Source of the DNA: Pseudomonadota bacterium
GTDB taxonomy: Bacteria > Pseudomonadota > Gammaproteobacteria > Arenicellales > UBA868
Direction: 5' to 3'
DNA: 13,121 nucleotides
NCBI GenBank assembly: GCA_018661145.1
Contig: JABJIU010000189.1
Coordinates: 1 to 13,121, forward strand
Below, one piece after another: positions 1-5,765 of this stretch (position 1 is the first letter of the stretch; each line of letters begins with the position of its first letter). The notes under the pieces were generated by a model. It saw nothing but the letters and a program-made list of their open reading frames with translations, did not search any database and was not told the origin of the DNA. The translations under genes and the position numbers were made by a program.

Positions 1-1
1 A

Positions 2-409
2 GGCCGGGTTGACGATGTGATTAATGTCTCAGGTCATCGGATGGGAACGGCCGAGGTGGAAAGTGCCCTGGTGTTGCATCCCCAGGTGGCCGAGGCGGCG
101 GTTGTGGGTTACCCGCACGAGATCAAAGGGCAAGGTATCTACGCCTACGTCACCCCAATGGCCGACGCGACACCTACCGAGGAGTTGAGAAGCGAACTGG
201 TCGCCCTGGTGCGCAAGGAGATCGGTCCGATTGCGAGACCGGATGTTATTCAGTGGGCTCCGGGATTGCCCAAAACCCGCTCAGGCAAGATTATGCGGCG
301 GATTTTGAGGAAAATTGCAGCGAATGAACTTGAGCACTTGGGTGATACCTCAACGCTCGCCGAACCTGCAGTAGTTGAGGAACTCATTGAGAATCGGGCT
401 GTAAAGTGA
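2..409 (+). CDS. acs: Acetyl-CoA synthetase, C-terminal fragment (5' end outside the window)
   Basis: The gene enters from the left edge already in frame at base 2, so only about the last 135 residues are present. The enzyme makes acetyl-CoA from acetate, ATP and CoA through an acetyl-adenylate and acts in the cytoplasm. The visible part is the small mobile C-terminal domain of the ANL adenylating superfamily. It opens with the hinge motif GRVDDVINVSGHR, followed by MGTAEVESAL. Near the end is TRSGKIMRRILRKIA, whose GK lysine is the catalytic residue and the known acetylation target in Acs. The ending LGDTSTLAEP...VEELI is typical of acetate-specific Acs rather than propionyl-CoA synthetase, although a propionate enzyme cannot be fully excluded from a fragment. 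The stop is TGA at 407-409. The next gene, rpsF, is functionally unrelated and has its own promoter. Confidence 0.93.
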   Translation, partial: GRVDDVINVSGHRMGTAEVESALVLHPQVAEAAVVGYPHEIKGQGIYAYVTPMADATPTEELRSELVALVRKEIGPIARPDVIQWAPGLPKTRSGKIMRRILRKIAANELEHLGDTSTLAEPAVVEELIENRAVK

Positions 410-439
410 TTCCCAGCGGAGGGCCGTGCGGTGGCCTAC

Positions 440-468
440 TTGCGGCCGCGAAGACCTCCGGCTAGAAT
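440..468 (+). promoter_or_regulatory. Probable sigma-70 promoter of the rpsF operon
   Basis: TTGCGG (440-445) and TAGAAT (463-468) are separated by exactly 17 bases, matching the -35 and -10 elements of a housekeeping sigma factor well. The start of transcription would be near 475. The following bases are GC-rich (CTGGTCCCCGC), as is common for ribosomal protein promoters under stringent control; that part is inference. The placement fits the rpsF operon, which begins at 547. Confidence 0.6.
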
Positions 469-474
469 CTGGTC

Positions 475-546
475 CCCGCAGCGCAACAGCGCATGCTCCT
501 TGCTCCACCAATCATCTGGGGAGCTACAAACCGAAAGGAGAAACAA
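475..546 (+). promoter_or_regulatory. rpsF mRNA leader with SD-sequestering fold, candidate S6:S18 operator
   Basis: The leader can fold around the ribosome binding site. CTCCT at 496-500 is complementary to the Shine-Dalgarno AGGAG at 536-540. Between them sits a hairpin: GCTCC (502-506), a bulged A507 and CCA (508-510) pair with TGG (517-519) and GGAGC (520-524), with ATCATC as the loop. The single-stranded stretch 525-535 before the SD contains CCG (531-533). In many bacteria the S6:S18 heterodimer binds a leader motif with a key CCG and represses rpsF; the layout here fits that idea. TGCTCC occurs twice (494-499 and 501-506), so an alternative pairing is possible. Pairings are seen by eye; binding is inferred. 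Confidence 0.5.
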
Positions 547-1089
547 ATGCGACACTATGAAGTCGTTTTTCTAGTCCATCCTGACCAAAGCGAGCAGGTC
601 GGCGCAATGGCTGACAAATACCGGGGTCTAATCGAGGGTAACGGTGGCCATGTTCACCGTTTTGAAGACTGGGGCCGGCGTCATCTCGCTTACAACATCG
701 ACAAAGTGCATAAGGCGCATTATGTCCTTATGAATATCGAGTGTGATCAGCCGACTATCGATGAGATCACGAGCATGTTCAAGTTTAGTGATGCCGTGCT
801 TCGAAATCTCGTTATTCGGCGAGACTCAGCTGTCACCGAGGCTTCGCCGCTCGTAGAGGACGACTCAGGAGTCGACGATGACGATACTGCAGAAGTGGTT
901 GCAAGCCGCCCATCGGACACGACTGATTCGCTTGTTGGTGAGGAAAAATCCTCGCAGACAAGCCCAGAGGACGTCGGCAATACCTCTGCGGCCGCCAATG
1001 ACGAGTCTGCGGCTGCCAGTGACGAAGCGGAGGATGATGCGCCAGGTACGGTAGAGGCGCAGGATGACGCTGAGGAGAAGTCAACATGA
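547..1089 (+). CDS. rpsF: 30S ribosomal protein S6 (bS6) with long acidic C-terminal tail
   Basis: This is the platform protein of the small ribosomal subunit, which binds 16S rRNA as a dimer with S18. The start ATG at 547 is chosen because AAAGGAG (534-540) lies six bases upstream and the protein then begins MRHYEVVFLVHPDQSEQV, the usual S6 N-terminus; the in-frame ATG at 493 adds residues with no family support. The core runs to about residue 100 and includes EDWGRRHLAY, KVHKAHYVLMN and AVTEASPLV. Residues 101-180 form a low-complexity tail rich in Asp, Glu, Ser and Ala with very few basic residues. The E. coli protein has about 131-135 residues, with a shorter tail that includes a basic stretch not seen here. 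The stop overlaps the rpsR start (ATGA), which suggests translational coupling of the S6 and S18 partners. Confidence 0.97.
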   Translation: MRHYEVVFLVHPDQSEQVGAMADKYRGLIEGNGGHVHRFEDWGRRHLAYNIDKVHKAHYVLMNIECDQPTIDEITSMFKFSDAVLRNLVIRRDSAVTEASPLVEDDSGVDDDDTAEVVASRPSDTTDSLVGEEKSSQTSPEDVGNTSAAANDESAAASDEAEDDAPGTVEAQDDAEEKST

Positions 1090-1310
1090 ATCGCATGAAC
1101 AAGCGACGGAAGTACTGTCGTTTCACCGCCCTCGGGGTGGATGAGATTGATTACAAAGATCTCGATACGCTGAAAGCATATATCTCTGAGACGGGAAAGA
1201 TTATGCCGAGTCGAAATACCGGCACAAAGGCCCGCTACCAGCGTCAACTGGCGACCGCCGTCAAGCGCGCCCGGTTTTTGGCATTACTGCCGTACAGTGA
1301 CCAGCACTGA
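1086..1310 (+). CDS. rpsR: 30S ribosomal protein S18 (bS18)
   Basis: A 74-residue protein, nearly the same length as E. coli S18 (75). It binds S6 and 16S rRNA on the platform of the 30S subunit. Recognisable segments are NKRRKYCRFTALGVDEIDYKD near the N-terminus, then GKIMPSRNTGT and the basic AVKRARFLALLPY. The ATG at 1086 overlaps the rpsF stop by four bases and has GAGGAG (1072-1077) eight bases upstream. A second in-frame ATG lies at 1098 and would remove only four residues; the first is better placed relative to the SD. In E. coli and its close relatives priB sits between rpsF and rpsR; here there is no room for it. Confidence 0.97.
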   Translation: MNRMNKRRKYCRFTALGVDEIDYKDLDTLKAYISETGKIMPSRNTGTKARYQRQLATAVKRARFLALLPYSDQH

Positions 1311-1319
1311 GAACGCACT

Positions 1320-1835
1320 ATGGAACTGATTCTCCTTGAAAAAATCCAGAACCTCGGCGATCTTGGGGACCTTGTGAACGTCAAGGCAGGATACGGCCGG
1401 AACTACCTGATCCCCCAGGGTAAAGCAATGTCGGCAAGTGCGGATGCGAAAGAAGAGGTTGAGGCGCGCCGTCGGGAGCTTGCGAAATTAGACTCCGAGC
1501 GCCAGGAGGCGGCAGAGGCTAAAGTCGCACTGTTGCCTGAGCGGCTAACGGTAAAACGACTCGTTGCGGAAGAGGGCAAACTGTTTGGGTCGGTGAGTCC
1601 TGGGGACATTGCCGAACTGCTTCAGGCGCTTGATATTGCCATTCAACGGTCAGAGATCTCGATGCCGGACGGCCCCATCAAGACCGTTGGGGAGCATTCG
1701 GTCGCGATCATTCTTCACCCGGAACTACAGTCCACTATCCAGGTGGTCGTGGAAGCTGAAAACGTGCCTGAGGTCACAGAGAGTATCGATCCTCCTGAGT
1801 CAAACGGCGACGAAGAGGGCGCGCCTGCCTCCTGA
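1320..1835 (+). CDS. rplI: 50S ribosomal protein L9 (bL9)
   Basis: L9 binds 23S rRNA near the base of the L1 stalk through its N-terminal domain, joined by a long helix to a C-terminal domain; it contributes to translational fidelity. The N-terminus shows MELILLEKIQNLGDLGDLV followed by GYGRNYLIPQGKA, the family signature. Residues from about 44 to 75 are charged and helical (EEVEARRRELAKLDSERQEA), matching the connecting helix. FGSVSPGDIAELL marks the C-terminal domain. At 171 residues it is about 20 longer than E. coli L9 (149); the excess is an acidic Glu/Asp/Pro/Ser end after residue 150. It starts nine bases after the rpsR stop with only a weak SD-like sequence (CTGAG), so it is probably translated by reinitiation or coupling. 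Last gene of the rpsF operon. Confidence 0.97.
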   Translation: MELILLEKIQNLGDLGDLVNVKAGYGRNYLIPQGKAMSASADAKEEVEARRRELAKLDSERQEAAEAKVALLPERLTVKRLVAEEGKLFGSVSPGDIAELLQALDIAIQRSEISMPDGPIKTVGEHSVAIILHPELQSTIQVVVEAENVPEVTESIDPPESNGDEEGAPAS

Positions 1836-1860
1836 TATCTCCTTGCGACGGCCATAAAAT

Positions 1861-1882
1861 GCCCCGGTGCTCCGCCCGGGGC
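1861..1882 (+). terminator. GC-rich hairpin after rplI, possible terminator
   Basis: GCCCCGG (1861-1867) and CCGGGGC (1876-1882) form a perfect seven-base-pair stem with an eight-base loop, 25 bases after the rplI stop. There is no U-run on its 3' side, so it is not a classic intrinsic terminator. It may slow or partly end transcription, or protect the 3' end of the operon mRNA, with some readthrough into dnaB. Confidence 0.4.
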
Positions 1883-1906
1883 GCATTCGCTTCGGCCTAT
1901 TCTCCA

Positions 1907-1954
1907 TTGAAGTTTCGCTGAGTGCTATAAATGCGCTCATCGCTTGTCTACAAT
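1907..1954 (+). promoter_or_regulatory. Weak candidate promoter region for dnaB
   Basis: The 166-base gap between rplI and dnaB is AT-richer than its surroundings in this part. TTGAAG (1907-1912) resembles a -35 element, and TACAAT (1949-1954) resembles a -10, but they are too far apart to belong together. Nearer -10 candidates (TATAAA at 1926-1931, TAAATG at 1928-1933) have spacings of 13 and 15. A dnaB promoter is plausible here, but no single pair is convincing. Confidence 0.25.
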
Positions 1955-2001
1955 AGTTCCCCTGAAAAGTCTCCAATGCCTGGTGACGGGATCTAGTCCT
2001 T

Positions 2002-3387
2002 ATGCCACAGATGACGCCTACACTGAGCGCAGTTTCCACCGGACCTCGAGTTCCACCTCAGGCGCTCGAAGCCGAGCAGTCAGTTCTCGGAGGTCTCCTG
2101 GTGGATTCGCGCAGGTGGGATGAAGTGGCGGAAACGGTCCGCGCTGACGACTTTTACACTAGAGCACACCGCGAAATTTTCTCTGCAATCCATGCCCTGC
2201 ACGAGGCTGGCCAGGCAGTGGATGTGGTGACAAGTTCCGAGTGGCTGAAGAATAAGGGAACGCTCGAATCGGCTGGCGGCCTTGCTTATCTCGGAGAGTT
2301 GGCTAACCGAACCCCGGGAACCACCAATCTCGCTGCCTATGCAAGGATTGTCAAAGAGCGATCCGTCCTTCGTTCGCTGATCGGAGCGGCAAGTGATATC
2401 TCGGAAAAGGCCTATCAACCCGAAGGGCTCGACATCGGCGCATTGATCGATTTTGCCGAAAAGGCAGTATTTGAGATTTCGGATTCGGACCGGAGAACCT
2501 CCCTTGGTTTTCGCCCCATCCAAGGTTTGTTAACGCAAGCGGTGGACCGAATTGAGCAACTCTATGAATCAAAAGATGGAATCACCGGGGTGGCAAGCGG
2601 TTTTAAGGATCTGGATGCATTGACCTCAGGACTCCAGGAAGCGGACTTGGTGGTAATCGCGGGAAGACCTTCGATGGGCAAGACCTCTTTAGCAATGAAT
2701 CTTGCGGAGAACGCGGCGGTGGGCGCCAAGCTTCCCGTTGCTGTTTTCAGCATGGAAATGCCTGGGCAACAGTTGGCGATGCGTATGCTGGCGTCACTCG
2801 GGCGGATTAACGCTCATCGTATCCGCACAGGACAACTGCATCAGGAGGATTGGCCGCGGCTGACCTCCGCGATGGGACTGCTGGACCAGGCGCCAATTTT
2901 TGTGGATGACACTCCCGCGCTGACACCACTGGAATTACGTTCTCGAATCCGGCGCCTTGTTCGTGAACATGGTCATCTTGGGATGGTGATTGTTGACTAC
3001 CTACAGTTAATGCAGACGGGGGATAACAGTGAGAATCGCGCGGTAGAGGTTGCCAACATTACCCGTGCGTTAAAGGTGATCGCCAAGGAGTCGCGAGTTC
3101 CGGTCGTGGTGCTGTCCCAGTTGAACCGAGGGTTGGAGCAGCGGCCGAATAAACGTCCTATCATGTCAGACCTGCGCGAGTCAGGGGCTATCGAGCAGGA
3201 TGCCGACGTGATTCTGTTTATATACCGTGATGAGGTCTACAACGAGGACAGTTCCCAAAAGGGCACGGCAGAGATTATTGTTGCAAAACAGCGTAACGGT
3301 CCAACTGGGACGATACGATTAACATTCTTGGGCGAGTACACTCGATTTGAGAGTTACACTCCTGCCTTTGACGATCAGAGGTTCTGA
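2002..3387 (+). CDS. dnaB: Replicative DNA helicase DnaB
   Basis: This is the hexameric helicase that unwinds the chromosome at replication forks, moving 5' to 3' on the lagging-strand template and recruiting primase. At 461 residues it is close to E. coli DnaB (471). The N-terminal domain (about 18-120) has PPQALEAEQSVLGGLL and DDFYTRAHREIF. The RecA-like domain (about 190-461) has Walker A GRPSMGKTS (221-229), Walker B VIVDYLQLM with Asp332, the SQLNRGLEQR arginine region and DLRESGAIEQDAD. No intein or insertion is seen in the P-loop or DRES regions where DnaB inteins often sit. The start is ATG 2002; the upstream SD is weak (GGGA at 1988-1991), which may keep expression low. It follows the rplI hairpin. 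In E. coli alr follows dnaB; here it is radA. Confidence 0.97.
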   Translation: MPQMTPTLSAVSTGPRVPPQALEAEQSVLGGLLVDSRRWDEVAETVRADDFYTRAHREIFSAIHALHEAGQAVDVVTSSEWLKNKGTLESAGGLAYLGELANRTPGTTNLAAYARIVKERSVLRSLIGAASDISEKAYQPEGLDIGALIDFAEKAVFEISDSDRRTSLGFRPIQGLLTQAVDRIEQLYESKDGITGVASGFKDLDALTSGLQEADLVVIAGRPSMGKTSLAMNLAENAAVGAKLPVAVFSMEMPGQQLAMRMLASLGRINAHRIRTGQLHQEDWPRLTSAMGLLDQAPIFVDDTPALTPLELRSRIRRLVREHGHLGMVIVDYLQLMQTGDNSENRAVEVANITRALKVIAKESRVPVVVLSQLNRGLEQRPNKRPIMSDLRESGAIEQDADVILFIYRDEVYNEDSSQKGTAEIIVAKQRNGPTGTIRLTFLGEYTRFESYTPAFDDQRF

Positions 3388-3478
3388 ATAGTCCTTAATC
3401 TGCGCTGTCCACCATGCCCTGTTTGGGCCGCGGGTCGTCTCGAAGCATTGGTGGATATCGTCAGTTTCTATTTAAATC

Positions 3479-4840
3479 ATGGCGAAAACCCGAGTTGAGG
3501 CTCTGTATATCTGCAATAACTGCGGAGCCAAGAGTTACAAGTGGGTGGGTCAATGTGGGACCTGTGGCACGTGGAACTCACTGGGCCTTGCTGGACCCGG
3601 TGTCGGAGATAATCGGCAGAGTTCGATAAACCAGCCCCCCCAAAAACTGTCTGATGTTCCGACCAGCGGGAACCAGCGCTACCAGACAGGACTCACCGAA
3701 CTGGATCGGGTGCTTGGAGGAGGGATCGTCCCGGGCTCAGTAGTGCTCTTGGGTGGTGAGCCGGGAATTGGTAAAAGCACGCTTGCGCTGCAGGCCCTTG
3801 GCATGCTTTCCGCATCCTACGAAACCCTTTACATCAGCGCAGAAGAGTCCCTTGAACAATTGGCGCTGCGTTACCAGCGACTTGGGCTGGGCCACCAGGA
3901 ACTTCATGCATTGTGTGATGGTCACCTAGAAAATATTCTTGGTGAACTGGACAATAAAGACTACAGGGTGCTGGTGGTGGATTCAGTTCAGACCCTCAGC
4001 GCCCGAACGCTCGATTCGGGTCCCGGCAGTGTGGGTCAGGTGCGCGAGTGCGCGGAGCGCCTGGTTTCGGAGGCAAAAAAGCGAGGCATCGCCTTCATCC
4101 TGATTGGGCATGTTACCAAAGAGGGCGCACTCGCGGGACCCAAGACGCTAGAACATCTTGTCGACACAGTCCTTTATTTCGAAGGCGACGCTACCAGTCG
4201 CTACCGACTGGTCCGCGCTTGGAAGAACCGATTTGGCTCGGTCAATGAAGTGGGGGTTTTTGCGATGACAACCTCCGGACTCATGCCCGTGAAAAATCCA
4301 TCCGCAATCTTCCTGTCAGGCGCAAAGATCCTGTCTCCCGGCACGGCTGTTTTTGCCAGTCAGGACGGATCGCGTCCGATGCTGATCGAGGTTCAGGCGC
4401 TGGTGGATCAAAGCTCCCTTGGAAATCCCCGTCGCTTAAGCGTTGGGTATGAGGGGCACCGTCTCAACATGCTATTAGCGATTCTCCATCGACATGCTGG
4501 CGTCAACCTGCTGGATCAGGACGTATTCGTTAATATCGCCGGAGGGCTGCGGGTTGTTGAGACCGCAGCGGACCTCGCCGTCGCGGCGGCATTGATTTCA
4601 AGTTTCTCCAACAGTCCTATAGACAGAAAAACGGCTTTCTTTGGGGAGATGGGGCTCTCGGGTGAAGTGCGGCCAGTGCCGCGGGGGGAAGAACGGGCAG
4701 CAGAATCTGTAAAACTCGGGTTTAACCATTTGATTGCCCCAGCTGCTAACAGGCTTAGATCGCAATCACGGGCCGAGGGCCTCACGGTGTCAGCGCTACA
4801 GACTGTTGCCGAGCTCTATACGCTCATTTCGCAGTCCTGA
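3479..4840 (+). CDS. radA: DNA repair and branch-migration protein RadA
   Basis: RadA is a RecA-like ATPase that processes recombination intermediates by branch migration and works with RecA in repair. At 453 residues it is close to E. coli RadA (460). The N-terminal zinc finger has Cys12, Cys15, Cys26 and Cys29 in CNNCG...CGTCGTWNSL. Walker A is GEPGIGKS (93-100), Walker B VLVVDSVQTL (164-173), and the RadA-specific KNRFG is at 249-253. The C-terminal part from about 275 is the Lon-protease-like domain, ending RAEGLTVSALQTVAELYTLI. The start ATG 3479 gives the normal N-terminus. No Shine-Dalgarno is visible in the 20 bases before it, which are AT-rich (TTTCTATTTAAATC); initiation is therefore atypical. 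It lies 91 bases after dnaB, probably in the same transcript, and is convergent with dapD. Confidence 0.97.
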   Translation: MAKTRVEALYICNNCGAKSYKWVGQCGTCGTWNSLGLAGPGVGDNRQSSINQPPQKLSDVPTSGNQRYQTGLTELDRVLGGGIVPGSVVLLGGEPGIGKSTLALQALGMLSASYETLYISAEESLEQLALRYQRLGLGHQELHALCDGHLENILGELDNKDYRVLVVDSVQTLSARTLDSGPGSVGQVRECAERLVSEAKKRGIAFILIGHVTKEGALAGPKTLEHLVDTVLYFEGDATSRYRLVRAWKNRFGSVNEVGVFAMTTSGLMPVKNPSAIFLSGAKILSPGTAVFASQDGSRPMLIEVQALVDQSSLGNPRRLSVGYEGHRLNMLLAILHRHAGVNLLDQDVFVNIAGGLRVVETAADLAVAAALISSFSNSPIDRKTAFFGEMGLSGEVRPVPRGEERAAESVKLGFNHLIAPAANRLRSQSRAEGLTVSALQTVAELYTLISQS

Positions 4841-4853
4841 GCCGAGGTTTAAC

Positions 4854-4868
4854 CCAACAACGAGTTGG
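4854..4868. terminator. Small dyad between convergent radA and dapD
   Basis: CCAAC (4854-4858) and GTTGG (4864-4868) form a five-base-pair stem with a five-base loop in the 65-base gap between the two convergent genes. It could act in either direction. There is no U-run in either direction and the stem is short, so its role as a terminator is doubtful. No other clear terminator is seen in this gap. Confidence 0.2.
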
Positions 4869-4905
4869 ATAAGGATGGTTAGGGCTTGGGCCTTCCGAGA
4901 CGGGC

Positions 4906-5724
4906 CTAGACGTCGCGCAGAAGCTCGTTAATTCCCACCTTGGCACGTGTTTTCTCATCAACCTGTTTAACGATGACAGCGCAATAAAGGCTATGAGTGC
5001 CGTCTTTGGCAGGGATTGCGCCGGAAACCACAACCGAGCCGGCAGGCACTCTGCCAAATGTGATCTCACCGGACTCACGGTTCAAGATCCGGGTGCTTTG
5101 GCCAATATACACCCCCATCGACACGACAGAACCACGCTCGATAATCACCCCTTCAACGACTTCGCTCCGAGCGCCAATGAAGCAATTATCCTCGATGATG
5201 GTTGGTGAAGCCTGCAGCGGCTCGAGTACACCACCAATACCGACGCCGCCGGAAAGGTGAACGTTTTTGCCGATCTGGGCGCAGGACCCCACCGTCGCCC
5301 AGGTGTCCACCATGGTGCCGTCATCGACATAGGCTCCAATGTTGACATAACTTGGCATCAAGACCACCCGCTGCCCGATATACACGCCGCGTCGTACCAT
5401 CGCAGGGGGAACCACACGGTAGCCTCCTGAAACAAAATCGCTGTGTGCGAAGTTATCGAATTTGCCGGGCACCTTGTCGAAATAGCGCGTGTCGCCGCTA
5501 TCGATAACCTGATTCTCCTGGAGTAAAAAAGACAGCAGGACTGCTTTCTTGACCCATTGGTGAACGACCCAATCTCCACCACCAGGTTCCGCAACGCGCA
5601 GTGTCCCGGCGTTCAGTTGCTCCATGACCTCCGTAACGGCATCTCGCAGTCCCGGTGTTCCGGCAACCTGAGGATCCGATCGTTGTTCAAATGCCGATTC
5701 GATGACTTCTTGTGCAGTACTCAT
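4906..5724 (-). CDS. dapD: 2,3,4,5-tetrahydropyridine-2,6-dicarboxylate N-succinyltransferase
   Basis: DapD transfers succinyl from succinyl-CoA to tetrahydrodipicolinate, the committed step of the succinylase branch that leads to meso-diaminopimelate (peptidoglycan) and lysine. It is a cytoplasmic trimer. At 272 residues it almost equals E. coli DapD (274). The N-terminal helical domain covers about 1-100; then a left-handed beta helix of hexapeptide repeats (for example GVYIGQRVVLMPSYVNIGAY, KNVHLSGGVGIGG, NCFIGARSEVVEGVIIERGS) covers about 105-245. Asp140 in GTMVDTW and Glu188 in ARSEVVEG match the catalytic pair known from this family. The start is ATG (complement of 5722-5724) with a weak SD. 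It is the last gene of map-glnD-dapD, 41 bases after the glnD stop, an order shared with E. coli. Confidence 0.97.
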   Translation of the reverse strand: MSTAQEVIESAFEQRSDPQVAGTPGLRDAVTEVMEQLNAGTLRVAEPGGGDWVVHQWVKKAVLLSFLLQENQVIDSGDTRYFDKVPGKFDNFAHSDFVSGGYRVVPPAMVRRGVYIGQRVVLMPSYVNIGAYVDDGTMVDTWATVGSCAQIGKNVHLSGGVGIGGVLEPLQASPTIIEDNCFIGARSEVVEGVIIERGSVVSMGVYIGQSTRILNRESGEITFGRVPAGSVVVSGAIPAKDGTHSLYCAVIVKQVDEKTRAKVGINELLRDV

Positions 5725-5765
5725 AAGTATCTCAGTCTGTGGCCGGCTTTACCGGTCGCCGCCAG

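Noticed and set aside
417..460. Inverted repeat CGGAGG...CCTCCG after acs as a terminator
   Set aside because: The arms are 32 bases apart with only weak inner pairing, no U-run follows, and the stretch contains the -35 element of the rpsF promoter.
747..1247. Minus-strand open frame of about 166 codons opposite rpsF and rpsR
   Set aside because: Its Ser/Ala-rich composition is the mirror of the acidic S6 tail codons; no start context or motif supports it.
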